Shown one piece after another: positions 33,325 through 45,920 of a DNA stretch of 64,000 bases. The notes under the pieces are model-generated. The model was not told where the DNA came from. It worked only from the letters and a program-made list of their open reading frames with translations, and searched no databases. A program made the translations under genes and the position numbers. Source of the DNA: Hypomesus transpacificus (lineage: Eukaryota; Chordata; Actinopteri; Osmeriformes; Osmeridae); NCBI RefSeq assembly GCF_021917145.1, contig NC_061080.1, positions 4,570,693-4,634,692 on the forward strand. Reading direction: 5' to 3'. Positions within the stretch are counted from its first letter, which is position 1. Every line of letters begins with the position of its first letter.

Positions 33325-36300
33325 ATGGTAAGAAAACCTGTTCATAATAGTATTCTAGCGCTAACCAAATGTGTACACAATCTCGTACCGTACGCATGCA
33401 TAGCACCCAAGGCGATCAGACAGCTCGCTTGCTCTTACGTTCCACCGTTTAGACCAAATGAGTTACATTTAGTCATTTTTGTGTTAACCTATATGACTTG
33501 TTATATTTTGTGGTCAGTATGCAAATGTTGTGTCATTGTTCAAACAGTGTCATTGTTCTGCTTTAGTCAATTCTTCTCATTTTTAACACTGATACTGTTC
33601 AGAATTATGTTATCTCAATTACATGGTAGAAACCAACCAACTAGCTAGCCAGCTAAGCACAGTGGTAATGGCGCGAGCTTGTGGGGAAAAAGTGAAACAT
33701 TGTATCGTTTCCGAAGACGCTAGCTACAATATAGCAATATTGATATTTTGTCACCTCTTTGTGTAATCACAATTACACTATTTTGTCAATTTAGACCAAT
33801 ATTTGGCTTTTGAAACGCAGGTCCAACACGGCTAAGCTAATACTTGTTACAAAATACAGTATGGACACATTTTCCTGGTTGTTCCTCTGTACGAGAGATC
33901 TAAATGAGTGCGTGAAGATAACAAGTGTTACCGTGTAACACTGTGATAATTGTTATCTATCCAACATATTGTATATATTATGGGTCTAGATTCTATGTAT
34001 TCATTAAACAATACCTACATTTTGATGTGTGTGTATGTTAACTCTGACTGCATTGATTTAAAGCAGTACTGAACATACGGTCTCTGTTATGTTACTGTAC
34101 ATTGAAATAATCCGATTTAAGATTGATTCAGAATGCTCTACAGTTTCAGCTTCAGTATGTATGCATGGTAAATAGAATGGACATTGAGATACCTTCATCT
34201 GTTAGGTGTTGTAATTTGTCACACAAGTTTGTGGCATCATTACAGCTAGTGGCCATTTTGGAAATACTATAAAATTATGTATGGAGGTTTGTCGGCCACA
34301 TTATGTGAATGCATTTGAATGCCTCATAATATTGAAATGCTGCATTTAGGTCATTGCATCAAGTATGGCTGCAATATCACGTATCTGTCGGTCAAAGCTA
34401 GCAAGTATTTAACGTGCGTTTTCAGAAGTGCCAGATATCAATTGGTGTATTTGGCTGGTCACCAATATGGAGGGAGATAACTTTGAAATGACAATGAAAA
34501 TATGATAAGTAATGAATTTTTAAGGTAATTTTCTTTTATCAATAACTCCCCCCACCCCCCGGGAAACCATTTAACAACATATGACAAGTCATGCTGTCAT
34601 ATTGCTCACCAGTAAATATTCTGTTTGGCAAAGAAAACGTTTTGGCATGACATTTGACTATAGGGCTCACAGCATGCGTCAGATGACTTGTCCTCTAATG
34701 CAGATGTTTCAGATAAAACAATGAGGAAACGATTTCAGAAAGAAACTCACCCCACTGTCACCCCACTGTCACCCCCTACTACAAAACACAGTTGTATTTG
34801 TAGGACCAGAAGAGTAGCATGATCAGTAGAGTAACATCATAAAACAAAAGACAAGTATTTGAAGTCTTTGTCGAGAAAAATGCATGTGAATTTGCATTGT
34901 TGTTTAAGATGAGTTGCAGTACACCTGTGCATAACCTAGCCTTGTACTCAAGCCATTTTAAATGTTTTGACTCTTTCAAAACTAGCCTTACTTGCACTCC
35001 TGTTGTTTGGTTACTACAAAGATGTGACCTTACACCAAGTAGATGCTGTAATCCTAAACCCTCAATCCACTTTAACTCAATGCTCTATCTTGTGTGGCCT
35101 GAAGTCAAAGAGGCACACAGCTCTCTTGTAGCATCAACACTACAAAATTGCAAATTTGAAAACACTAAGGACACCTGTTTTTTTGTTGCAATGCCATTTT
35201 TTCTTCTATCCACTGATGATGTACTTAAGAATTGATGGTAAACCACAGTACACTCACCAAACACAACACATTGGTCATCGGGAATGGCAAAAGTCACATG
35301 TGCTGCAAGGATATTGAGGCCTAATCCCTTGAAATCCTATGGTCATCCCTGCCCTTAAAAGACTCTGCGATAAGGTCTTTTACAGTTGTGGTTTTTAATT
35401 TTTAATTACATTTTACAATTTGCATTGCCTCAAATGTTGGATAAGTATCTTTTCCTTCCGCTTACTGTTATTGTTTCCAAAAGGAAGACATACTTTGAGA
35501 CTGGATTGGTGGCCATGCATTTGTCTGTGAATGATCACTGGGGATGTGACAGGTTGTGGGGTTGGCAGCAAGTATGAACAGGTCCCCTTACTTAAGCTGT
35601 TTTCCATTTATTATGTTAGAAAAGGAATGTCCTGTCTTTATGGGTTTGTCTTGATTATTGCTGACGTTGCTTACACATACTGAATGGTGCAGTTTGATTT
35701 GAAAGCTTAAAAATATTGAATTGCAGATGACATAATGGTTAACCATATGCTCACTGAAATACTTACTGTGTTTAAAAAGGATTTCAAACTTGAGGTCTCT
35801 TTCAAAGCACCAGTACAATTATATCAGCGGATCTTCAAAAGTAGACATATTCACCCCACTCTACCACAGAAGTACAAATCAGGCCTAAAGAAATAATATA
35901 ACCTAAAGCTATCAACAGAATTCTTTAATGGCGTCCCAGAGAGAAGCCCCTCAAGCCGTCTGTAGAGAAATAGATTCACATAAATTTATTGATGAGTTAT
36001 TTAGAGAACCACGGTCAAACCTATTTGAGTTAATGGCGTTTTTGAGTTAATGGCTGGTTAAGGTCTCAGACTTTATCTAATGAGTAGAGCTACAGCCTCC
36101 CTCCCTCAGCCTTTTTCAATTTCTGCATGTCCCACAGAGATGCGGCAAGGCAAAGGCAGTGGATTGCCCTAATTTCCAAGGCTGGCAGAATCCAGTTCAT
36201 TCTGTTGTTCTCATACATAATGGAGACCGCCACTTCTTAGGGATAAACAGAAGCAGTAGGGCAGTGAGGTTTCAAGTCCTTCCTGACGTTTAAAGGGCAG

Positions 36301-39300
36301 GACATATAGCCGTCTACACGTTTATATATGACTATATTTATGCAACATTCACATACTACAGAATACACCACGATGTGTCACGTTTTTGCCACAATTTCAC
36401 ATAATTGTCAATAGGATGCACCGTTGCTAAAGTGGAGGGACGTGTGGTGTACCGTTTCTTGTAATCATGTCTTCCCATAAGGTTTTCTCGGTTCCTCAAA
36501 CTGTCCAAATCCATATTTGTGAATGAGTAGGCCTATGACTTAAACCCCTACATTTGACGGTTTACTGATTTTCACAGCAAACAATAGTATTGTAGTATTG
36601 TTGAAAAGGCAGTCATTCTCACCCATTTTTCTCTCTTCTTTTACAGGGAAATGAAGCAAGTTATCCCTTGGAGATGTGCACACATTGTAAGTATTTGACA
36701 TGTGGATTGTAGACGTAAAGCATTAGCTTTGCTGAAAGTCCTAAAGCCTGAAAACACATTAACCTGACATAAACAATCTGCTTGTCCATTTTGTGCAAAT
36801 ACCTCATCAGTTGCAGCTGTGGTCAGTGAAAGCTGTGGGACTTTTTCGGCCAATGAACATGCAGACTACATTGGCTACTGTCAAACTTTGTTATTGTCAT
36901 TTCAATTTGCGTTGCAAGCCGTATGACCAAAGTCTTGTTTCCAAGCATGACCAGTTAGTTCCATTCTCACGCAAGCACAGAACAAGCTGCCGAAACAATG
37001 TGCATAAAGAAAAAAAGACAGAGAAAGATTGATTACATTATTCATGATTAATTAGGGGAAATCTGTAAATTCAAGTAATATTCAAACCTTGATTAACTAC
37101 GAATACATGGGACTGACCCAATGGCTAGCATTGTTTCTGGTTGAAGTTGGGTCAACTCAAAGTCCAGCATGTACCATAGGCGCTGGCCTCGTGTCTGGGA
37201 CACTTAAGCAGTAGACAACTGGTGAGAGGGAATGGATTGGAAGGTGATCACGGAGTAGACGGATATATACATCGTCACACGCTACACTGAATTCTTTAGG
37301 ACTCAACCCTCCCAGCAGCAGTGTGACCCAGTCTCCACGAGCTGCACATAAAGGTCAGTTTCAGGGCTGGTGGGAGAGCCGTATTTATTTTTAGTCCAAG
37401 CAATATTCCATTTTTAATTGGTTTTCTCGCCCATCCATTCCCCCCCCCCTCCTCCAATTCCATCTCAAAAAGAACAGGGGGCTACTTAATTAGAATTTCA
37501 GTACTGAACTTCCAGGACATACTTCTTTTTGGGAAGTCCCCCTTGGGGATGAATTGCAGCGAGCTGAGTTTGGTTTTGGAGTCACGTCAGCCTCGCCGGT
37601 GTCGGGTGTGCATGTGCTGGGTTAGTGGATGGATGGCTGGGGGGGGCACCTCCTAACGAGCTGTTAGGGTAGGTGTCACAGACTGGGGCACCTCGGGGGA
37701 GGCCCTCGGTCCAAATTTATGACAACACTTTCAGTTTTCTCACCTTGAAAACGCTGAACAAACTCTGTCTCAGGCTCGTCTGAGAAAAAGGGCTCTTTAA
37801 GAATCTCAAGGTATTTGTTTAGCTGGAAATCAAATGTTACATGTTTGGTTTGTCCAATCGCTCTGAGAAAGACCAGGCCATAACGGACAATTTGGCAAGT
37901 GCCCAAACAGTCCTACTTCATAAAGGACTTGATGTCGGCCTCTTGGTGCTGAAGTCTCCTTGGGCATGTGGACGTCTGAACCAGCAGGCAGTAACTTTGC
38001 CAGTAAAACACACCTGTGTTTATAGTGTCACGTCTGGGCCATGCACCTGCAGGACTTTCAAAAACTGAGAGACCTTTAACAGGTGCTTAATATCCCGCCT
38101 GAGCTGTCTTTCTCTTGTCAGTCAGTGGATTTCCCCACCGTGGGATATTTTTGGGAGTCTCCCCCCCCCCCCCCCCCCCCCCCCAGAGTAGGGGGTGTGG
38201 CAGCTGTTCACCGTGTCAAGAAGACACACAGCCTTAAATCAGCTGTGTGCTGCCAGGGCCTGAAACCCACTGCTCTGGTTCTCTAGTCCAGTTTTCGGAA
38301 CCCCCCTAAGAACTTACTGATTGGTCAGTTTTGTTTTCGTTCACCAGAGTTGCTAAAACAATACAAATGTTGTATTTGGAAACGCAAGACATCATCTTAG
38401 CAGAAAGCTGAAATCAGTGTTCAAGGCCTGCAAGTCAAACAGTCTTTCCTTTTTGACGATTCCAGATATTCCTTCCCAAACTGTTTAGCAACTACCACAG
38501 CCTGTTCAGTTGTACATTTTGAGACATACATTTTGCTAAGCGTGGACTCTCTCTACCTGTGTACAATGGTTGTCGCTTAGTGACAATATTCAGCATCTGC
38601 TTAGAACGTCAGGTATGTCTTGAGGAGTGCCAGTCAGGCATAAAAATGCAGCAGATTACAGCATGCAGGCCTACATTACACATACGCATAATCAGGCAAA
38701 AACCGTCTCAGCCTTAATCAAATGACGTTGCCTGCCTCCTGCACCACCGATCCACATTTCAGAGCCAAATTATGAATCCTCAGACACATTAACTTGAATC
38801 GTTCAACACAACCCTGCATGATTACAGTAAGGTTGGGCATATAGTTTTGTGTCACTCGATACAAGAACTGATGAAATAATACACCAACTGTCTCCCCAAG
38901 AAATGGCAGATAAGAGTTCTTTATTAGGAACGATTGAGCTTGGGAGTATTTCTGTCCGGTTTGGGAGACTGCAGTGCTTTGATGCGCCTCAGTGGGTGCT
39001 GCGTTTTTTTTCAGTGGGATTGGTGCCGTGACGGGGCCACATGTAGGTGTTGTGTTTCCGCTGCAGTAAATTAAAGAGGGATGGCAGCGCGGCGAGATAG
39101 CACTCAGCAGACCCCCTTCATGTAAATGGCAGGCCAGTCACCACCGCCACATCATCCGCCTCTTGTCTGACACCAACGGGGGTTTTATGTGTGACCGCAC
39201 TTTATCGGTTGGCAAACTCGTAGAGGGGTTCGTGTGTCTCCGGATGAGCGTGGTTTCGTCAGGTTTATTGGTCTCTGGTGGTGAACATCTAGAATAGTTA

Positions 39301-42300
39301 GACTACCAGTTAGTTTAACAAGGCTGTCCCAACCTCTGCTAGAGCTTAGTTTAGACACCTCACTGAATGTATGCTGACTTTAGTGGTCCAACCGATTTGG
39401 TTATTTGTTCATGTGGTAGCTTTTCTCTTTTGCTGATTTGGCATGCAATATGGCCATGCAACAGGCTCAGTATCTTTATTCGGGAGGACCTGACGACAGT
39501 CTCCTTACTCAAAACTCTATACTCTACAGCTCAACACCATGCAGGCTATTAGCATGGTTTGCGTGTTGCTGATTGAGAGGGAGATAAGGGCCACAGTGCC
39601 TTGTTATGAAATCCTATGTGAATGTAACACTTCTCAGTCCTCAGCTCAGCAGTTTGTGAAAAGCTTCTCTGACTTCTGTCTGCAACCCTCAGAAATACCC
39701 TCCAACACACACACACACACACACACCAGCCCCTCCCTTTCTGTATGTTAGCTGGGTTTCCTTGTTGCTAGGGGTTTCCCAAGGGGGAGGGCAGCACCAG
39801 CCAGTAAGTGTGTGTACTGTGTGTATGTTTGTGTGATTTCTGAGTGGGTGGGTGTGTGGGTTGACTGGGGTGTGGGGTTCTCTGCCTTGTTGCTAAAAAT
39901 ACTCTCATTTTCTCTCTCCTGTTTGAACTGTACTTCTGGACTGAATTGTATCCTCGCTGGCATATGTTCTAGTTGAGCAAGTGTAATTGAATTATTTTGC
40001 TGCAGTTTGGGCCTGCGCCACTGTTGTAATGTTTTCCTATCCACTGGTATGAAGATTGGTGTCCCATCTCTTACCGTCGCTAAGGGCAAACTACAAGCTA
40101 TCTCTAAATAACAAGCAACATTTTAACTCAAATTACAATTGTTTATAGTTGATTGCCCTTTTTACAGAGTCTGGGTTCCTCTAAAAGCTAAGAAGCATGT
40201 TACCCTCATTTAGCTTTATCCTAAACATCATTCAGGCAATGTAGGAAGGGAGGTTTTTAGGATCATAATTCAAACAAAGGTTCATCATTTCTAGACAAGT
40301 GCCTGCAGAGGTTATTGCACAACCAGACAAAATCACAAACTGTGGATCATATGGAACTAATAAACAACATGCACTGGCCATTACCAGAAAAAAAGCCTAG
40401 CACCTGTATCTCATTGTATTTCCGTTCTGTATTTCCTTCCAGTGTTGTCCAAACTAAATACAAGAACATACTGTACATTCTCATTAGTTGCAGTAACTGA
40501 AAGGTATGGTGTCAAATATATAGGGAATATGCCCAATTCTAGGATCCTACCCCAAACATTTTTGTTTAAAGTTGCTGTTTATAAGGGTTGGCTTATGATA
40601 TTTTTTGACTGGAGACACTTATCATTTGAAATTTCTCATGGCGATGGTAGATGTGAAATTTCACATATCTATATTGAGGGATGCGCTGAAAATGTTATGA
40701 CCCACGCCCCAAACGGAAGATCAAGATAAATGAAACACACTTACAGTGAGCGTTCCACACTCAACCGCAATGTCACAATAGCGCATTTGATTTACTTTGC
40801 ACATGCAACACTTCTTTCTTAGTGAGAGGCCAGGCCATTGTTATTTGTTGGGGCACAGAATATGCAGGGATTGTTGGACTGTGTGACTCTTTGGAGCATC
40901 CCACTCGCTTGTGTTGTGGAACATCTAGTGGTGGGCATCTGTTATGACATTTAGATGGGTCCACTACTTGTCCAGGTTGACGTTGCGCTGCAGCACCACT
41001 AACTGTTGACAAGAATTGCAATGGTGAGAAGTTTGGGCAGAAGCTTGGTTAACCGGGATCTATCCTAGGTTATTGGGTTAATGTAAAACACAACCTGGAT
41101 TACACCACCTGTCAAAAAAAGAGATACAACATCCTTTACTCTGATAGGAATTGTACTCACATGCTATTATTTTTATTGACATATTTATTGTTGGCCATAG
41201 TGTACACTAACAATGTGATATGTACATATCTGCTGTAGATTTGTTTATCATTTTGTTGAAATGTTACTAGTTTAACAGCCAAATGGGATCATTGTTATTA
41301 AGTGGTTTAGTCATTATTAGTAGTATTCATTGCAAAACCGTACTTGACGAGTAATTCAAACTTTCAATGCTGCGTTGCTTTACTAAAACATGCCCTAAAG
41401 ACGGATCCATTCTGCAGCAGTTTCTAATTTTAAAATATGTTTGAGACAGCACCCAATACTTAAGACAAATAATTAGCCTACTCAAAACAACATATTTAAC
41501 TACACTATCTGATACAGGATTGATAAGTAAGGGGCTCCCTATTGATGTAAACCACTCTCATTGGACAGACCCATTGGCAAAGCGAGAGGAGTGGTCCAAG
41601 ATAAGATCCTGTCAACGCTCTCTTACAGATTCCCTCAAGCCCATCTAGTTGGTGTGTGTGCATGTTACGATTAATGGATATCAGTCGAGTGATTAGTGTG
41701 GAAAGGAGGGGTCACATGACACGCTGCAAGGGCTTAGAGTTGTGGAACTGCGAGGTATGTTAGCTCAAGGTTCAACCTAAAGTACTCTAGAAAGCTGCAA
41801 CTTGGGACAATTATGGCCAACACGCACAAGAAATCGGGTAAGATTCCTTCTGGCTCGGGTAAATCGTATCTAAAGGCAGCGAAGGGGCATAATACCAGAT
41901 GTAAGTGGACAGCCGGCCGATTTACCCCCCACCCGTATGTGTCCTGTGTGTCCTTCCCTCTGTGGTGAAACTGTGGTGGTAGTAGTTGATAACCTAGCAA
42001 ATGACCTACCGGACCTACCTACGAGTCTTGATTTTTTTGTCCACTGTCAAGTAATATGTCAGATTTGAACTCTACCCTTCCCTCTGTATCTCTCCCTCTC
42101 CCTTTTCTATTTCAGTTGATGCTGATGAGATTAAGAGGCTAGGAAAGAGATTTAAGAAACTCGACCTAGATAACTCTGGCTCCTTGAGTGTCGAAGAGTT
42201 TATGTCCTTACCGGAACTCCAACAGAATCCACTTGTACAGCGAGTTATTGATATATTTGACACAGATGGCAATGGTGAAGTTGACTTCAAAGGTAGGTTT

Positions 42301-43633
42301 TTGTGGTAATTGCTGTATCTCATACAGTTTTAATGCTGTTGTTTATCCTTTCCTCACTAGATGAGCATGGAATATGTTGCATGTACTGAGGCCTATTTGA
42401 ATAAGTCTACTTTACGATTGAAAGAGTTGTCTGTTTTAGATACTGTTCAATATTTGTCTGTGATATTATGTTTTACACACAGTATGCAGATCATCTACAT
42501 CAAGAAGATGTACACTTGCAAAATACTTTGTTTTGCCCATGGGCATTTTCCTTGAAGGAGCCCTCCTTCCCCTCTGTCTTAATCTGAATAAGCCGAAGCC
42601 TTTTACATGCTCTCACTTCCATTGCATTAACAGTTTATGTAATGGGATATTGTTTGGCAGAATTCATCGAGGGTGTCTCCCAGTTCAGTGTCAAAGGCGA
42701 TAAGGAGCAGAAATTGCGCTGTGAGTATCATGCGAATAATCACCACAGATGTTTTACAATTAGGGGGACATTGCGATGAAAGGCAGCAAAGTGTTTAGAA
42801 GTAAGTACAACAGCTGGATTATCATGTATGTATAAAATGTCAAATGTTAACAATGCTTGCTGCAATTATGGTTGAGTTAAATTTAGCATTCACTAGCACT
42901 TGCTAAAGTAGTTTAGCATTCCAACCTCGAATGTCTGCACTGTCACTTAAAACAACACTGCCAGGTGGAATTTCAATATATTTCCATATCTACCAACACA
43001 GTGCACGACTAAAACTTCTAATTGAGAAAAAAATATAAGGAATACATTAGGGTGAAGAAATTAATATTGAAAAATGAATTGCTTTGTTAAATAAGGATTA
43101 ATTACACAGCCCTCGTAAAATGTTTAGCATATTAACAGGGCTTGACTGAGAAAATATGAATACTAAATGTATGAATACACAAATACTGTGTACTAAATCA
43201 CCTGATGAATAGACCTTTTAGGGATAGATGACGGAAACAGTTTGCCAATTTCCTCTTGTTCACAGTTGCCTTCAGAATCTACGACATGGACAAGGATGGC
43301 TACATATCCAACGGTGAGCTCTTCCAGGTCCTGAAGATGATGGTGGGGAACAACCTCAAAGATACCCAGCTTCAGCAGATTGTCGACAAAACCATTATTA
43401 ACGCAGACAAAGATGGTGACGGGAGAATATCCTTTGAAGAGTTTTGTGCGGTGAGTAGATGAAATCTAAATATATAATCAAAGTTACCTCCATGAAGTCA
43501 AAATTACTATATCGGTAACACATTTAAAGTCAATGACCTCTACTGCTTTGAATGACATTCGGCTAATGTGTTCTGTCTCCCTTAGGTGGTGGGCGGATTA
43601 GACATACACAAAAAGATGGTGGTGGATGTGTGA
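33325..43633 (+). CDS. ppp3r1: Calcineurin regulatory subunit B type 1
   Basis: Calcium-binding subunit of the phosphatase calcineurin; four EF hands, binds and activates the catalytic PPP3C subunit. Six coding exons: 33325-33327 (the ATG alone), 36647-36686, 42116-42292, 42661-42720, 43266-43450 and 43586-43633; 513 nt, 170 residues, the same length as human. The N-terminal glycine ([15 protein letters not shown]) is the known myristoylation site. The EF-hand loops begin [36 protein letters not shown] and [12 protein letters not shown], all with canonical Asp at loop position 1 and Glu at 12. The C-terminus is HKKMVVDV. Introns 1 (3.3 kb) and 2 (5.4 kb) are large and contain most of the unexplained sequence. 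A second possible first exon sits at 41813. Confidence 0.96.
33328..36646 (+). other. ppp3r1 intron 1
   Basis: No gene or transposon recognised. The stretch 36120-36330 is less AT-rich than its flanks and free of simple repeats (around gagatgcggcaaggcaaagg); it could be a regulatory element, but only a cross-species alignment would show it. Confidence 0.4.
38161..38184 (+). repeat. Poly-C tract (24 C)
   Basis: Uninterrupted run of 24 cytosines in ppp3r1 intron 2; prone to assembly and length error. Confidence 0.95.
39705..39726 (+). repeat. (AC)n microsatellite
   Basis: Eleven AC units in ppp3r1 intron 2, with a TG-rich stretch further on (39808-39835). Confidence 0.95.
41813..41837 (+). 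CDS. Candidate alternative first exon of ppp3r1 (MANTHKKS-)
   Basis: ATG GCC AAC ACG CAC AAG AAA TCG G, then a strong donor gtaaga. The 25 coding nt end in phase 1, exactly the phase in which the standard exon 2 ends, so it can splice to the 42116 exon: the joint codon would be G|TT (Val) followed by DADEIKRLG. It lies 279 bp before that exon. The resulting protein would lack the Gly-2 myristoylation signal. Seen: start, donor and phase. Inferred: that it is transcribed. Transcript data or conservation would decide. Confidence 0.4.
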
Positions 43634-45920
43634 CCGATCTCACGAGCCCCTTGCAACCTTTTTTCCGCTTTTTTCTCCATTTCTGAGGATCTGCTCAAGC
43701 AAACGCGTCGTCCAGCAACGCTCTCTGTGTATTTTCAATGGAAGTATTTTCTCTGTGAAGCCACCTTTTTCCCAACCTGAGCCTTCCGAAGCCAACCTTT
43801 TTAAGTGTTATTGAACATGAATTCTATCAATAACCCGGTGTAGCACTTCAAAAGCTAAAGGACAGCTTTTTATCGTTGAGCGAGCATTTCAGTTTGGTGG
43901 AGGAAGGGAGGAAGGTTAATATAAATGTTTTTGAGGCAGTTGGGATTTTTTTATATTTATTTTGGTCTTGTCTTTTTTTTTTAAGAAAGTATATCTTGGG
44001 GGATGTTTGTAGTTAGCTGTTATGTAACTTGATGTACTTGATTTCAACACAAACATAAAGCATGAAGTGCCAATCAGAACATGTTAATGATAAAACAGTT
44101 GAGTATATGATCTATATCTACTGTTAAGATTTGGGAGTACTGCTTTTTCTAGTGCAAGCTGCACAATTCAACTAGTTAAATTTATTTTTCAGGTGTAACT
44201 TGTTTTCTTCTATTTTACTTAACTTGTTTATTGTAAACATTTTAGTTTCCGATAATGTAAGACACATTTTGTAAAAAAAAAAATACACAAAAAAACAACA
44301 GCACAACAGAGGGGGGATTGTGCACTATAATTGTTTATATTGTCAGGGACTACTATTGTCTTGCTTTATGAGATACAAAAAGTAGTGAAAGAGTAAAATA
44401 TATTTTAATTTCTGCACACAAGCTTATGGTTTACTGCGAATGCAAGTCTTTTTTGAATCACGGGCTGATTATGTGAATAGTTTTCACTATAGAAAATGAC
44501 CTATCCCCAACAATGTGCACATTACAATCAAGCCAGTGGCATACAATTGCAGGCAGTTTTAATATTCTGTATTTATTGCTTTCAGCCAAGATAAACGGTT
44601 TTCTTGTTGTAACATGTTACAAGATAGATCAAATAGCTTACAGACTATCATGTAATTAGAGATAATGCTGTTTTCAGTTGTGCATAAAAAGTTTAAGCTT
44701 GCTTGAAAATTGTTTTATTTAAACTGCTGGCAGCGTTTTGTTCAGGTAATTTAGCTACAGGTTAGGCTTGGCTTGTTGTTAGGCCTACATTGAGGGCTGC
44801 CGCATAGGTTGAGATTAAGGGGAGTAACTCTCAACTTCTAAATGTCATCTTTACAACATTGTTTATTTTGTATCAAGAAAACATTTAATTTGGTTTAGAA
44901 AACATTGTATTGAGTCAGTGGATATAGATAGAGGCCTTCCTCTTCCTCCCCGCCTCTGACCATTTTCTATTTGTGTTGAGTATTCTTGATAAAGACGCAA
45001 CCAACTAGAGCGTTTATTACCAAGCCACCATATATTTTTTTTTTACACAGAGATGGGGAATACGACCGAACAAGACTCTCTATTACATTTATGGAAGTTA
45101 ATGGATTCGATTTGTGCTCCGCTTTTGATCATTCGAATGCTCCTGCGCAGGGAGGTGTTTGAAGTGCGCAATCCCTATACCGTGCGCACACACGACCGCT
45201 CGTGCCGCTGTTTCTTTAATGGAGTGCTGCACGATGAAGGCTCTTATCTGTTCCTGAAAGGCCCCAAAGTCTTGTGATGTGCTTGCATGACATGGAGGGT
45301 TTTTCTCTTTATTTTCCTGTTTCTTTGTGCATGTAGATCCGTTTTTATTTTGAAAAGCTCCTCTTGTTTACATATGAATAGTAATGTTAATATATTATAA
45401 CATGAATGAAAATGACATATACATGGATGTTGCCAAAAAGAATTGGTGAAAAAAATATGGAAATGACTAAAAGTAAATCCACTACATGTAACTGTTATAA
45501 CAACTATAATCTTTTGGATCTGTGTGTCACTTTGATTCCAGCAAAGCTTCACTTATGCCCCAAGTCAACTGCCAGATGCTTTTTTTTCAAGGGGAAACTG
45601 TGTTTTTCTTCCTTTCTTTAATTTGTATTATTTTGAGTTGAATTGTTTTGTACAGATATTTGTTATAAACATAGTTATAGTGCTCCCTCCCTCGTTATTT
45701 TTTTTTGTTTTTAGGTCAGTGCTAAGATGTCAGTTTATTGGATGAAAGGGATATAAAGGTGTACATTGATAATGGGGTATTAGGGTGGAGGCATGACGGT
45801 TTCAGTCTTAGGTTTTACTTTTCCTCTTTCCATCTCTGCATGCTGCATCATATGCTGTGGGAACCATTGAAACTTCATACATGAACATAAGAAATAAACA
45901 ATTTGAAAGTTGTTACAGAT
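43634..45920 (+). other. Presumed long ppp3r1 3' UTR
   Basis: AT-rich. AATAAA at 45893-45898 would end a 3' UTR of about 2.3 kb, close to the length I recall for human PPP3R1. It encloses an unusual CpG-rich open frame at 45053-45277, listed separately. Confidence 0.45.
45053..45277 (+). CDS. Unrecognised small CpG-rich open reading frame
   Basis: 74 codons starting MGNTTEQDSLLHLWKLMD and ending LFLKGPKVL. I do not recognise it. It stands out because this short block is rich in CpG (tgcgcacacacgaccgctcg and others), while everything around it is AT-rich. The ATG is preceded by a long T-run and acacag, a good splice acceptor, 2 bases upstream. The frame has two Cys close together (SCRCFF). 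It could be the last exon of an unidentified transcript, a conserved 3' UTR block that happens to be open, or a retroposed fragment. It is not on the ppp3r1 reading frame. Confidence 0.3.
   Translation: MGNTTEQDSLLHLWKLMDSICAPLLIIRMLLRREVFEVRNPYTVRTHDRSCRCFFNGVLHDEGSYLFLKGPKVL

Larger units (their letters stand above)
36687..42115 (+). other. ppp3r1 intron 2
   Basis: Contains a run of 24 C at 38161-38184 and an (AC)n microsatellite at 39705-39726. A GC-richer block at 39060-39250 (around ggatggcagcgcggcgagat) could be regulatory. Near its 3' end are the candidate alternative first exon (41813-41837) and the sequence just upstream of it that would have to act as a promoter. No independent gene is seen. 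Confidence 0.45.

Noticed and set aside
32980-33331. Open frames in the GA/CT-rich leader before ppp3r1
   Set aside because: Low-complexity 5' UTR and promoter sequence; the real start is the ATG at 33325 joined to [11 protein letters not shown].
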